This document shows positions 22,641 to 34,756 of a DNA stretch of 64,000 bases, piece by piece. The stretch is from Fremontodendron californicum (taxonomy: Eukaryota > Streptophyta > Magnoliopsida > Malvales > Malvaceae). A program made the position numbers and the translations under genes. The stretch is taken from assembly GCA_030761205.1 (NCBI GenBank), contig JAULJL010000048.1, positions 1,488,001-1,552,000 of the forward strand, read 5' to 3'. Position 1 is the first letter of the stretch; each line of letters starts with the position of its first letter. The notes beneath the pieces were generated by a model. The model was not told where the DNA came from, made no database searches, and saw only the letters and a program-made list of their open reading frames with translations.

Positions 22641-23217
22641 GCAACATCCGGGTCGGGTCACAGGACCTAGGGATGGCAATGGAGCGGGGCGGGGGCGGAT
22701 TTTGCAGTATCCGCCCCCGCCCCGCCATTGTACTGCTCCGCGCCCCGTCCCGCCCCGCTCCGCCATGGATGTTGAAATTTCAATACCACTACCACCTCCA
22801 TGGATGTCGGTTACATCCATAACCGCCCCGCCCCGCTCCGCCCCATTTGATATTTATTAATTATTTTTATTTTTTTCAAATAATAAAGCATTTTAAAAAT
22901 AAATTAAATATAAACATAAAAATAATAAGTTTAATTATATTATTTTATTATTCATTTAAAAGCTAAATATGTAAGGGTAAAATTGTAATTTCACTATTCG
23001 GGGCGGGGCGGTGCGGAGCAGGCAATTACCACAACTGCTCCATCCCCGCCTTTCAGACAAAAAAAACCGCCCCGCCCCGCCCCGCCTCCATTGTTCAAAA
23101 AAAAAAAACCTCTCCATTCGGATCGGATCGGTTCGAAATCCATCGGTCGGATCGGGTTTTGCCATCCCTAACAGGACCCGCGTGCGGGTCCGCGTTAGGA
23201 CCCGACCCAGATGTTGC
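22641..23217. repeat. Imperfect palindrome that served as target of the MITE
   Basis: Without the MITE and one target copy, the flanks GCAACATCCGGGTCGGGTC (22641-22659) and GACCCGACCCAGATGTTGC (23199-23217) are inverted repeats with one mismatch, separated by a short GC-rich loop that is itself partly self-complementary. Confidence 0.85.
22668..23170. mobile_element. hAT-like MITE, 503 bp, GC-rich
   Basis: It begins TAGGGATGGCAA and ends TTGCCATCCCTA, a perfect 12-bp terminal inverted repeat. It is flanked by perfect 8-bp direct repeats ACAGGACC (22660-22667 and 23171-23178), the hAT signature. The subterminal parts are strings of CGGGGCGGGGC-like words, in strong contrast to its AT-rich centre. 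It has no transposase and is non-autonomous. Confidence 0.93.
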
Positions 23218-23574
23218 TTCTTCCATTTTTTTTTGTTTTTATTATTTTTTTATTATATTAATTATTATTATTAATATTATTATTGTTTTTATTTTTTATT
23301 TTTTATTTTTTTTCCTGCCATTATTATTACTAATATTATAATTTATTTTATTATATATATATATATATTTTGTTTATACCTATATTTTTATTTATTGTTA
23401 TTATTACTATTAATTCTTTTTAAAAAAAATTCTTGCCACTATTATTATTATTATTAATTATAGTTTTTTTTTTTGTATTTATGATTATTTCTCTTGTTAT
23501 TGTTATTTATTTATTTATTTATTTATTTATTGTTCATTTTCATACATTATTAAACAAAAAAGGAGGGGTTTTCA

Positions 23575-24250
23575 TTAACTTTTACTGAATAAAATTTTCG
23601 CATATAAAATATGTTTTTTAAATTATTTTCGGCAAAGGAAATTCTCTGAAAATGAACTTTTTCTCGGAATGGTCGGAATATCAATCGTTCCTCGAAATGA
23701 TTTATGTAAACATGATTATCGAAACATTATAGAAATTATCGGAGTGGTTCATGAATTATTTTTACATAAAGTAATTTCTTTTAGTCCGAAATTAATTATA
23801 AAAAGATATTTTTATTAATTCCTCCGTAAACAAATGTTTTTTTTGTTTTCAATAAATGAAATTCTCTAAAAACGGATTATTTCTCGGGACGGTCGGAGTA
23901 CCAATCGTTCTATGAAACGGCGAGTAAAATTAGTTACCGAAACATTATCGAAATTATCGGAGTGATTTGGGAATTATTTTTACATAAATGATTTCTGTTA
24001 TCTCATAACTAATTATAAAAAAGATGTTGTTATATATATTATTTTTATTATTTCTCCACAAATAAAAAATGATTTTTTTGAATTATTTTTTTGGTAGAGG
24101 AAATTTCCTAAACACGGATCCGTTCTCAGGATGGTTGGAATATCAATCAATTCTCGAAATGGTTCAAGTAAAAATAGTTATCGAAACATTATCGAAAGTA
24201 TCGGAGTGATTCGAGAATTGTTTTTACATGGTAATTTCTTTTGCATCAAA
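23575..24250 (+). repeat. Three tandem copies of a roughly 220-250 bp unit inside the LTR relic
   Basis: Each copy carries GAAATT.TCT.AAAA, a TTCTCGG.A.GGTCGGA phrase, ATCAATCGTTC or similar, ATCGAAACATTAT.GAAA and ATCGGAGTG.TTC, followed by a T-rich, ATTAATTATAAAA-containing tail. Copies start near 23575, 23830 and 24070. Such internal tandem arrays are common in long Tat LTRs. Confidence 0.8.
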
Positions 24251-24289
24251 AATGATTATATAAAAAAAAATATTGTCACTCATTTAAAA

Positions 24290-24290
<1 letters not shown>

Positions 24291-24319
<29 letters not shown>
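24291..24319. repeat. (TA)n microsatellite
   Basis: About 14 uninterrupted TA units inside the LTR relic. Confidence 0.9.
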
Positions 24320-24324
<5 letters not shown>

Positions 24325-24660
24325 TTTTTGAATAAGGTGTATTGAGGGAATTATTATTAAATGCTAAAATAAAATTCATTATTTTCAAGATTAAAGATAA
24401 CACGCGATTAATTGGTATCGTTTTTAAAACGGGGGCCAGCGGGGGTGCTAATCCTTCCCCACGCGTAACCGTACTCCCGAACCTAATTTTTGTTTCGCAG
24501 ACCAAAAATTATCCTTTTAATATATCTTAATTAATTTTAGAATATTATTAAAAGGATAAATTTTCATAGGTGACCAATCACACCTAACCAAAAAAAAAAA
24601 GATTGATGGCGACTCCCTGCATATTATTTTATTTTAAAAAATAGTCAAGTGGTCGAAAAA

Positions 24661-26197
24661 CCGTTATGACAACTTTATTCATCATTTTCAATGCATTAAT
24701 TATAAATATTACTAAATTAGTAACCTTAAAAAGTGTTTTTAGGACATTCGTTAACAAAATCTTAGATGTTTATAGACCATGTAATTCGTGCATGTGTGTT
24801 GTGTTTTTTTTTTAATTAATCATGTAAATATAAACATAATACAAATTATTAATTCAAAATGAGCTTTATTGAGCAGGTTGAATTAGTTCAGACTGGATCC
24901 TGAACAAGCTATTAGGGAGTGTCATTAGAACTTGACTTCGATCCATTGACACCGGGTATTCCCACTCAAATTTAGCCTCATTTATTCGGATCAAATAATA
25001 TATTTCATCAGATTAAAAAATTGACAAAATGTCCTTTTTTAGTAGATTAATTTTTAATTTTTTTAATGTACCATACTAAATATGTGTCACTACATATAAA
25101 ATTTAAAAATTTAATTACGACGGATGAGATAATTTTTTAAATAATAATTATATATATTTTGTACTATAACCAAATTGTTAAAATATGATATTTTTAACAA
25201 AATGAATGAAAGTTGTGGCATTTACTAAGAACAACAAAATCTTAAGCACTTTGTCTTTGGGTCATAAAATCTAAATTAATCTAATCTACTCTGATTTATT
25301 ATTATTATTATTATTATTATTTAACTGCAAAATGTGAGATTGGAATTGGAATTAGAAAATGGCATATTTTACAAAAAAAATTACATCAACGCCAACAATT
25401 TCACCTCATTGTACTCAACCAAAACTAATTAGAGATATTTGATATCCATAATCTTATTCTAAATAAAGGGTATTTCTTTACTTTTAAATTAATTAATTTT
25501 TTAAAAAATAGTTATATTTAAATACGAATGCTTTTAATAGTAAACAATGATTAAAAAATAGATCGGTTCAATCACTGATGGATAAATTATCTCGTTCAGT
25601 ATAATATATAGAATGGAAAATCTATTGAATCAGAAAAAAAAAATTAATTTAATCAGTAAAAAATTATATAAAAAAATTAATTTATATATATATTTATTAT
25701 TATTATAAATTTTTTTTTTAAACATGAAATTTGAGTTTTTAACTTTTTAATTTTTATACGAAAAGTTGTACAATTAAATTAAATACATATTTTATTAATT
25801 AATTATTTTATTTAATATTAAAATTATTTTTTAAAATATTTTCAATTAAATATTCAATCTTATCATTTGATCTCTGTTTAATATTTTAAAATAAAAAAAG
25901 AAAAAGAAATTAAGCTCCATTTTGATATATTCCACCCAAAAATCCAATTCCATTAACAAACTCAAAACCATCAACTTTCTTCAAAAACCAAGAAAAAGAA
26001 ACCCAAATCCATTTCAGCTTTGACTTCAAAGAGTTGTTTTTTGAATTTTTTTTTACAAAATTCAAGCTTTGGGTCTTTTTGTTTTCAATCAGATCTGATA
26101 ATGTTGAAGTTCCAATCTTGATTTGACACCTGGAAACAGACCTTCCGATTTGCAATAAAAATCATCAGCTTTTTTTTTTTTTTTTTTTGAAATTGTA
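24661..26197. other. AT-rich intergenic DNA and 5' flank of the MED26-like gene
   Basis: No coding sequence or clear transposon was seen. There is a (TTA)n run at about 25297-25320. From about 25900 the sequence becomes CT/T-rich (CAACTTTCTTCAAAAACC, long T-tracts), consistent with the transcribed 5' leader of the gene that starts at 26198. Confidence 0.5.
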
Positions 26198-28401
26198 ATG
26201 GATTTGGACGATTTCAGATCAGTACTTGAAACAGCTGGTGTTGATGTGTGGACTTTTATTGATACAGCAATCCTGGTAGCTTCATTGGATTATGGTCAAG
26301 AGTTGAAGCAAAGGAGAGATGGGATTGTGGAGAGGCTTTATGCTACTTCTATGGTTACTAGGTGTAAAAGCTGTGATTTTGTTGAGAAATCAAATGGATA
26401 TCAAGTTAATAAAGAAGGCAGTCTCCATGAAGGTAAAGGGTCACCTTTTACACCTCAATCGGATAATGAAGATAATGATTTGGACCTTTATGGAGGCCTG
26501 TTTGATGATGAACAAAAAAGGGTTCTTGAGATTAAGGATCGTCTTGAAGTACCTGATCAGGTCTTTGAATAGTTTTTGAGATTGTATTGTTGGTTTGATA
26601 TTTTTTGGATTTTGATTTGAATTTGTTTTTTTTATTTGTTTTTACAGTCAGAAGATTCTTTGGTTGATTTGCTTCAAAGCTTGGCAGATATGGATATAAC
26701 ATTTCAAGCTCTCAAGGTAATACTTATGTGGATCGATTTTTTTTTTTAATTTTCAGTTTAGTTTGATTCATGACCATTGCCATGTTATGATTCTATCCTC
26801 AGGAGACTGATATTGGGAGACATGTGAATAAATTGAGGAAGCATTCATCAAATGAAGTTAGGAGATTAGTGAAACAACTTGTCAGGTTTTAATAAGCTTA
26901 TGGAAATTACATATATGCATAAATGTTTTGTTATGTTTTTTTTTTTTTTTTTCTAGTTTGAAAGAGCAGTTCAAAGAAAGTCTGTTATATGATTTGGTTC
27001 TTTGTTTCTCCAGGAAATGGAAAGAGATTGTAGATGAATGGGTAAGGGTGAATCAACCTGGGGAACTTGAATCTGCTGCACTTATTGGTAAAATTATTAT
27101 CTAAATTGTAACATGAAGAATTTTTGTTTTTGTGAGAAAATATTTCAAAGGTGAATGGAAATTGACATGTCATTAAACTTAAAATGACAATGAATATTGT
27201 CTGGCAGCAGATGGAGATTCACCACAGCAAAAACTTCCTCAAAATGGTGGTCAACAGGTGAAATAGATTATTTTTTCATGTGAAAATTGTTTGAAAATTC
27301 TCTTTTTTTATTTTTTTTTTTATTTTTTATTTTATCTTTCTAAGATTCTGCTCTGTTATAGGTTCCTGATTTTGCATACTCTCCAAATCCGCACAGTGAG
27401 TACAGAATCTGATTCAAAGTTGGATTTGATCTTTGTTTCTTTCTTTCCTGCGTTTAATTAATCAGCCTTCTTTTGAATGCTTTTTTGGATGACAATTGAT
27501 AGATGGCAGTTTTGGTTCAGACAAGAATAATTCAGAACCTGAAAGGAAGCCAAAGCCAATCCCTCCTCCTCGAAAAGATCCTCCACCGAGACCTACTCAC
27601 TCAACTCCTCCACAAAATGTACAGGTATTAGTACATATCTATGTTGCTATGACTCTTCATTTCTCTTGAAGTACCCGTGTCCGAATCATATCCGGACAAA
27701 GGTATAAGGGGATATGAACCCTCAAGGACCTTTCAAATATATGAAAAACTTAGAATAAATCAAACATGCCCGTTTCCGAGTAACATAAGTACATACCAAA
27801 TTAGATCCTCTAATTGCATCATTGTTTGGTTGATGGACATCGAGGTCGGATACCAAATTTAGAAGCACATGCTTTCAAAACGATTGTTTGCTGCGAAACT
27901 GGCATTTTCAGAAATTCCTATAATGCCAAGGCTTATGATTCTCAAGGAATGAGAAATTGTAGTTATTATGCCCAAATGCTCAGAAAGGGAAATTCAACTT
28001 AATTTAACCATTGTAGCCTTGCCCAAAGAGTTCAGTTTGGCTGAGTTGATTTTGTTCGTCACGTCTATTTGTTGAATTGCCTTTCTGGGGATTTCGTAGA
28101 GACAGAGAGAACAAAAGGAAAGCAATTTTGACTCTCAAAGGCTGGCTTCTGCAAGTAAAAGGCTTCAAGAAAGCTACAAAGAAGCTGAAAATGGTTTGCT
28201 TTCTTCTCTTCATTTTATTTAATCTTGAATCCTTCACTTCGGGTTCATACTAAATGTGATTGTCTATGGTTTTTCTGTGCTTTTTTTGAAGCCAAAAAGC
28301 AAAGAACGATACAAGTGATGGACATTCACGAGCTACCAAAACCCAAGAATGCCTTCTTTGCAAAGAACAAGGGAGGTGGTTCTCAAGGGAGGCATTGGTG
28401 A
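26198..28401 (+). CDS. MED26: Mediator subunit 26-like protein with TFIIS N-terminal domain
   Basis: Nine exons join in frame: 26198-26560, 26648-26716, 26803-26885, 27014-27087, 27208-27257, 27362-27395, 27503-27624, 28100-28193, 28292-28401, giving 332 residues ending in GRHW. Residues about 120-200 (DSLVDLLQSLADMDITFQAL, then DIGRHVNKLRKH, RRLVKQLVRKWKEIVDEWV) form the TFIIS N-terminal/LW domain that docks elongation-factor and Mediator partners. The N-terminal part (MDLDDFRSVLETAGVDVW) and the basic C-terminal tail with SKRLQESYKEAE and MDIHELPKPKNAFFAKNK fit the plant MED26 family. It should act in the nucleus in RNA polymerase II transcription. All introns are GT-AG and phases match; the first donor (CAG/GTCTTT) is weak. 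Intron 7 holds a MITE. It is tail to tail with xylose isomerase. Family assignment is strong; which plant MED26 paralogue it is, is not resolved. Confidence 0.93.
27205..27210 (+). promoter_or_regulatory. NAGNAG tandem splice acceptor of MED26 exon 5
   Basis: The acceptor reads CAGCAG. Splicing after 27207 or 27210 keeps the frame and changes the product by one alanine (Ile-Ala-Asp versus Ile-Asp), so two isoforms of 332 and 331 residues are possible. Confidence 0.6.
27639..27788 (-). mobile_element. MITE family M1, copy 1, in MED26 intron 7
   Basis: Its ends CTATGTTGCT and GAGTAACATAA are inverted repeats. It is flanked by GTACATAT and GTACATAC (7 of 8 identical), an 8-bp target duplication. 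The body contains ACCCGTGTCCGA and TCCGGACA as in the other copies, and has internal deletions. Confidence 0.8.
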
Positions 28402-28454
28402 TTGGGTGAATGAATTTGGCTTAAAGACATCCCATCTTAGGTTTGGTTTTTCAT

Positions 28455-28628
28455 CTATGTTACTCGGACTCAGGTGTGAGTGTCAGATACGGGTATATGT
28501 CCGATATGGATATGTTCAATTTTTTCAAAGTTTTTCCATGTCTTTGGAGGGTCATATCCCCATACTCATGTCCGGAGATGTGTCTGACACGAGTACTTCA
28601 AAAAAAATGAAGAGTTAGAACAACATAG
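28455..28628 (+). mobile_element. MITE family M1, copy 2, just downstream of MED26
   Basis: It begins CTATGTTACTCGGACTC and ends GAACAACATAG, about 54 bp after the MED26 stop codon, so it is probably part of the 3' untranslated region. The flanking 8-mers TTTTTCAT and ATCTTCAT match at 6 of 8. Confidence 0.8.
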
Positions 28629-28979
28629 ATCTTCATTTCTATTTTTCTGTTGTGATCATTGTATTAGATAGGAGTACTCTTCATATCCTTTATAGGTTAT
28701 CTTTCCATGTTCTTTCATGGAGATGTACTGAATTATTTATGAAATTCTTGAGAGCCATGGACATCCATAACCATTCAATTTGGGGATGTACCATGATCCT
28801 TTGTTTTAATATATGTGAGTTATTCTTAAAAGGTAACTCCCCTGTATTGGAAGTATGTTTCAATGCAAGCTAAGTACCACATGATAGATGTTAGGCCATA
28901 TCCATTGAGCTAAGTCAGAGCTGTCATCAAACATTAGCTCTAGCAACACCACCACCTATATTACCCGAATTCTTTATTT

Positions 28980-29148
28980 TTCCTAAAATATCCGTATTTA
29001 ACACCTATGTCCGACACATATTCGAACATGAATATGAAGACATGATCTTCCAAATATATGAAAAAACTTTAAAAAAAAAAATTGAATACACCCGTTTCGA
29101 ACATATATCCTTATCCGACACTCATCTCTGAGCCCGAGTAACATATAA
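28980..29148 (-). mobile_element. MITE family M1, copy 3, degraded
   Basis: The minus strand shows the family words TGTTACTCGGGCTC, GTGTCGGATAAGG, TTTGGAAGATCATG and ATGTGTCGGACATAGGTG in the right order, but the outer left end has decayed. No target duplication could be read. Confidence 0.6.
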
Positions 29149-29454
29149 CAGCACAACTAAAGCTAACTTTTGATTCAAACATTATCCGTATAGTTCTTGC
29201 CATCACATATCAACACACATAACTTTCAAAGGGGTAAGTAAAAATGTATGTTCCCATTCATGGTAAGATGCATTTTACCAAGAGTTCAACTGGTTAGACA
29301 TCATTTTATGGGGGACAGTTTTTACTTAGAAACTATGTACTGCATTGCTATAAACAACTACATAACTTTATTTATTGATAAAGTATCATGGATTATTCCT
29401 AATAGAAAAAGGCAAAAATCCAAAAACTTTTGACCTAATGCTAATCAGGGACTC

Positions 29455-32400
29455 CTATAGTGCAGATTGGAAAATCATCTCTGCAAGTTCCTGCAACAGC
29501 ATAAACAAATCATCGTTTCAGATTCGTTTCGATTCATACCGAATTACATGCTATTTTATGTAAACAGCTTGTAAATGAAGAAGATCAAGAGAAAACATCT
29601 AACTAAACTATTTTCTAGATAAAGTAATGCAAAACGGATTGCCTTCAGTCATTTTTATAAACCCCAACCCCAAATCATGACCTAATATTTGAGAGACATG
29701 GTCATCGCAGTCTATCATGAAGTTAAATAAGCATATAAACATTACAAAAAGTAATGTATCTAACTACCTGCTTGGCTGAAGGAACCTTGGGTTCGCCCCA
29801 TTCCATTGCTTTCTTCTCAAGCGTTTCAAAATCAGCTTTACCAGCCTGTTGGATGATGTATTACTTACATTAGCCATATGAAATGCCTATTTTAGGCCAA
29901 AAAGGAAGTTATTACAAAAACCTATGTTACACAGACTCGGGTGTGAGTGTCGGACACGAGTATGTTCAATTTTTCCTAAGATTTTCATGTATTTGGAGGG
30001 TTCTTGGAAGATCATATCCCCATACCCATGTTTGAATATGCGTCGGACATGGATACTTCAAAAAATTTGAAGAGTCGGAGCAACATAAACAAAAACACAT
30101 CACCTCAATTTGGGCACCAATTTCTGTGTCAAAGCTGGAATATCGTTTACGAACAAGCTCAGCCAAAGAACCATCCTATAATCAACAAATCCATTAATAT
30201 TGTGAAAGAGAGGAGAAAAGTGAAGAGGCATTTGGTCAAAAATTTGAGGAAACTTGATATCATATTACCTCAATCAATTTGGCAGCATTTCGGAGTCCAC
30301 GGGCCAAAGTATCCATTCCACTAATATGAGCAATGAACAAGTCCTCAACATCTGTGCTCTCTCTCCGTCTAGAAAACCATAAAAAGTATTAAAAAAAAAA
30401 ATTCATCTCAAACGGATAAAGAAAATGAGAGTCTAGGTAGACAGAACACAACTGCAAGAAAATATCAAGGAAAATTTTACACTCACAATTTTGCATCAAA
30501 GTTGAAGCCTCCTGGTGCTAATCCTCCCTGTCATAAACAAAAGTGAAAACACCAAATGTAACCCCATTGAAAGTCAAACTCTCTTTGAACTATCAAAAGT
30601 TATTAAAAAGAATCCTTCGCATACATTTCTTATCACACTTAGCATAACCATAGTTGCCTCTCCAATATCTGTCATGAACTGATCTGTATCCCAACCTGTA
30701 TTGCAAACAAATCCAAATCTTCAACTCTAAGAGGATTGTAATTCCAGGTTTGTAAACAAAAAGTAGAAACCTTATAAGAATAGAATGCTTTTGGTTATTG
30801 AATAGTACCAATCTGAGGATCGCCAGTGTTTGCATCAATATTTCCTAGCAATCCATTGATTCTTGCAGTCTCAAGATCATGATGACAGCTGCCAATTACA
30901 CAAGCAGCACAGGTTGGCAGAGGAATTTACATGCATGCAGTTGTTGGGTTATTTTACTCGGAAATGATAAGCAAGTATAAAAAAAAATATTAACTTATGG
31001 AACATCACAAACCTGTGACCAGAGAGTGTGGCATGGTTGCATTCAATGTTAAGTTTGAATTCCCCTGCAAAAGAAAATAGTGAACAGTGAGTAAAAAATG
31101 TAACTGCCTACCTACATAGACAATAGCTGGAATTTATTTTCCTTTTTCTTCTAATATAAATGGAGCTGATCAACTAAAAATTCCAATGTTCTGAAAGCAT
31201 GGTTAGGAACATTAATTTAAAATAGGTATTTGAATAATTCACTTCATTATAATATCTATTGGAAACCAAATAGTAACAAAATAGTTCTACATCATATAAT
31301 ATCATAAAGCCCAATAAAATCCAAATTAGCTGACATTATTCTCTGGGCTGAGGCTTATGCATTCTCATCATATAATTCTTTTCTCAGCCAGATACCATGT
31401 AATTATCAGGTTCTTTATTTTTCTGGTCCTTGTAAAACCATGACTTAAACACTTGCTTTTACCTAGAAGGTATAAGTTCACTTTTCAAACAGAGCATATA
31501 GTCACATTCATTAAATCAAGTCTTGCTTTACCAGCTAAGAGTTATCTATGAGACAAGTCCCCAGTTTAGGTTATACTTAATTTAATTAATGTGTGCTGAA
31601 AATTGGACCGTAATTATGAAAATAAGAGTTATCAAAAATCATTTCGAAAGCAACTTTGCGGATCAGATGAGAATTTATTAGAGCTTACCAAGCAGCCCAT
31701 ATTTTCTCAAGAAGTTAGCTGTTGTTGCAGCATCCCAGTCATACCTGGAAAATTTAAGCATAATTCATATAAAGAACAGAAGGGACTTGATTGATACAAC
31801 TAACTAAGCGCAGAAGGAATTATTGAAACATACTGATGTTTGGTAGGTTCTTGAGGCTTAGGTTCAATTAGTAGAGTTCCTGAATCAAAGTATGTTCCAT
31901 CAGAATTTCAGCAAAATAGTAAAAAATCAAAAAGAACTGCAGGGAAGACATGCAGAAAACTCCTTTGGTCCAGAATGACATCCTTTTCTTATCCTCTTCC
32001 TAGCCACCTATATTTTCAGGAGGGGAAGTTACCATGCAGTGTTAAGGTTATTATAATGGAAAATTACCATTGAATCCAATCTTCTTCTTGTAGGCAACAG
32101 CAGCTTCAAGAAATCTTGCCTGTCAAAATAAGTAACAATAGTTTAAATTTGATGAGAACTAAGGAGCCGCATTGGAAACTTTGAAAAACTTTCAATCAGG
32201 AAAAATGAATAAAATAAAGTAAACCTTTTAAGTAACAAAAAATTAACATGATCTGACATTGAAAAACATGATTTATCAGAACACCATAATAAGAAATGTG
32301 GAACAAACATACCAGATGATCAAGCTCCCTTTCCATGTCTGTGTTCAAGAGTGATTGATAACCCTCACGACCACCCCAAAAGACATAATTTTCACCCCCT

Positions 32401-34742
32401 AGATAATGTGTCACCTATAGGATGAGCAAAGCAGCATAGAAAACTATTAACAGAAATAAGACCAATGTAACTGTAAACTAAATGCAAAAAAATACACAAA
32501 GTTTCCTTTTGTTGTTATAAATGATTAAATGCCCACCTCCATGGCTTTCTTGACTTGAGCTGCAGCATATGCATATACACCTACTTCAGAGCTGCAAAGC
32601 AAACACAGAATTGAGTATTAAGTTCATCAAGGGACAAAATAAAAACCTTCTATACATGGTATACAAAGGATATATGCAAAACACCCAATTAAGGATACCT
32701 TGTAGCACCACCATGCATGTAACGAGGATGCATAAATAGTTGAGCTGTACCCCACAGTGGACGGATCTTGTCTCCCTGCATAGTAAAGTAACAGAGATGT
32801 TTGGGAAATAGATAACTTAGTCATGTTTCAAACAAGAAAAACTTTATCAAACAGATAATATTGAAGCCCAAAGTGCAAGCATAATAGTTCACACTAGAAA
32901 AAATGACAAAACAAAGTGCCAAATTATTTTGAGCAATGTGAAATTTGTGGCACAAGATTTTTCATGCCATAATTAGATCTTATTTTTTATTACAAGAGCA
33001 CGAATAGCTAAAAATTGAATGCCCCAGACCCCAATAGCAACCCTTCTCCAATCTCAAGTTTTGCTATTCTTTCCCATCCCCAGGTACATAATCAAGCACT
33101 CAATGAAAACGAGTAGGATGCCAATTGCCAAGTCTATTCTATTGTCTCTATTACCAGTTAGAGACGTAGAAAATTACAAAAGCAGGTGAATTCACTGTTG
33201 ATGTTCTATAACCAGTTATCCTTCACGTTACTCATTGCTGAGAATCCATCAAAAGTGACTTATCCTTATACTTATTCTACAAACAATAAACTAGTTCATG
33301 ACATGCATATGTCCAATGTAAGTGACATGGGCGGCTTGGATAACAACAGGCAAAGTGCCTATTACCTCTGTGTATTGATTAATAATTCTAGACTGTTAAA
33401 TAAACGAAATTAAAAAAAAAAAAAAAAGTATATAAGGTTTAAAGAGATCCAATCTGAGATGCTCAATAACATGTACTCATGTAGAATTATTGGAAGAAAA
33501 AAAAGAGGAGGTTAGGTACTTATTCAGCCAGTTACCTGAAGTTCTTTAGCAAGGACCACCACTTCATCCAAGTTTGAATTAGTTTCCTACAACAAACAAA
33601 ATAAAAAAATTATTGATACAATGGTCAAAAGTAATAGGAGGGTTGTTAAGACAGTTTTAAAAAAAACCAGTTCATTTCCAAGCATTCAAATATAAAAGCA
33701 ACTTTAAGAATCAATAAGAAAACAATCTAACCTCTAGTGTTTTGGCATCAGGAGCAATGTCCCTGTCATGGAAACACCACCTATCAACGCCAAGCTTGTT
33801 TAGGAATTCAAAGTTGGCTCTCACTGCAATTTGTTTCAAAAAGGAGCAAAGAAAATTACATGTTGCGGATTAGTATTAATTAATAATCAGAGATAGGTGG
33901 GCAATAACTATCAATCTTACTTCTTCTTTTGGCCATAGCAATGGAATTGGTACCATCTTCCCATGGCCAAAATTTTGTGGGTGCACCAAAAGGATCGGCA
34001 CCTGTCCCACGAAATGTATGCCAAAATGCAACACTGAATCTCAACCAGTCCTAAACCATCAATAACTAGTCAGCAACCATTAACATATTGATAAATCTCA
34101 TATATGTTAAGAATGGAAATCAACCTTCATTTTTTTCCCAAGAATCTCCTCTTCTGCATTATACCATTTGTATGCAAGTTGATTCTTGCTAGAAGGACCC
34201 TGCAGCCAAAATTACAGTTAAATATCACATGTTTGTATAATTAAGCTAAGGCAATCACAACTATGTTTTCTTTGAGAACCATATTTCTGATTTCTAATGA
34301 AATCTTCCAAAAAGAGAAAGACATAATGTTTCAGTAGTAACAAAGTATGAAAATACAACCCTTAAAATTTTTGATTCACCAGCACATTCACATTATTTTG
34401 CATATCTAATGGGGCGTAACCGTCTTCACCTCATACTTAATTTTGGGAATTCCAGGGAAAAATTCCCCTTCCCATTCACCATCTTCAGCACATTTTTTAC
34501 CAAGATCAGCAGGGCATGTTTGTGGTGCAGCATTCTGCATACAAAAACAATTCCAATTCAGAAAAAAAAAAAAAAAAAAAAAAAAAAGAAGCAACATAAT
34601 ATCTACATAAAGAATACATATAAGATATCCATAAAAAAAATAATTACAAAGTAAGGTTTTTTACCACTATAAAAGAGATCAAATTCATACAAAGAAGTAG
34701 TAATAAAATCCTCCCAGCCATACTTTTCTTTTCTGATATCAT
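29455..34742 (-). CDS. XYLA: Xylose isomerase, 20 exons, with N-terminal signal peptide
   Basis: Converts D-xylose to D-xylulose; the family uses two divalent metals. Exons 5' to 3': 34742-34665, 34534-34430, 34199-34125, 34050-33921, 33823-33732, 33586-33536, 32775-32699, 32591-32537, 32414-32313, 32119-32068, 31879-31834, 31744-31689, 31064-31013, 30888-30809, 30695-30625, 30527-30487, 30368-30269, 30175-30104, 29845-29768, 29490-29455. Phases close exactly, giving 482 residues (475 from the second ATG at 34721, which gives a better signal peptide start, MAGRILLLLLC). Visible motifs: WCFHDRDIAPD (catalytic His/Asp), LLIEPKPQEPTKHQYDWD (metal Glu, catalytic Lys), LNIECNHATLSGHSCHHDLE (metal Glu/His), NIDANTGDPQIGWDTD (metal Asp residues) and GGFNFDAKLRRES. 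Length matches plant homologues near 477. The hydrophobic start suggests entry to the secretory pathway. Intron 18 contains a MITE. Confidence 0.96.
29922..30088 (+). mobile_element. MITE family M1, copy 4, in xylose isomerase intron 18
   Basis: It begins CTATGTTACACAGACTC and ends CGGAGCAACATAA. It is flanked by a perfect 8-bp duplication ACAAAAAC (29914-29921 and 30089-30096). Its right end is only 15 bp from the exon 18 splice donor at 30103. Confidence 0.9.
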
Positions 34743-34756
34743 GCAAACTAAACCCT

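Larger units (their letters stand above)
21901..24660 (+). mobile_element. Ogre/Tat-type LTR relic, interrupted by a hAT-like MITE
   Basis: The right end (about 24380-24625) matches the end part of the LTR at 57050-57300 in the same orientation: GATAACAC..CGATTAAT, GGGGGTGCTAATCCTTCCCC, CGTAACCG..TCCCGAACCT, ATCACACCTA.CCAAAAAA and GATTG.TGGCGA. The left part (about 21960-22260) is GC-rich with many AGGCC and GGCCC words. The primer-binding site and internal region do not follow, so this is a truncated or solo LTR. ORFs here have no recognisable product. Confidence 0.7.
28402..29454. other. Convergent intergenic region between MED26 and xylose isomerase
   Basis: About 1.05 kb holding the 3' ends of both genes, MITE copy 2 and a degraded MITE copy 3. 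Short ORFs here have no recognisable product. Confidence 0.7.

Noticed and set aside
25910..26155. 81-residue minus-strand ORF before MED26
   Set aside because: It overlaps the probable transcribed leader of MED26 and is Lys/Ser-rich noise.
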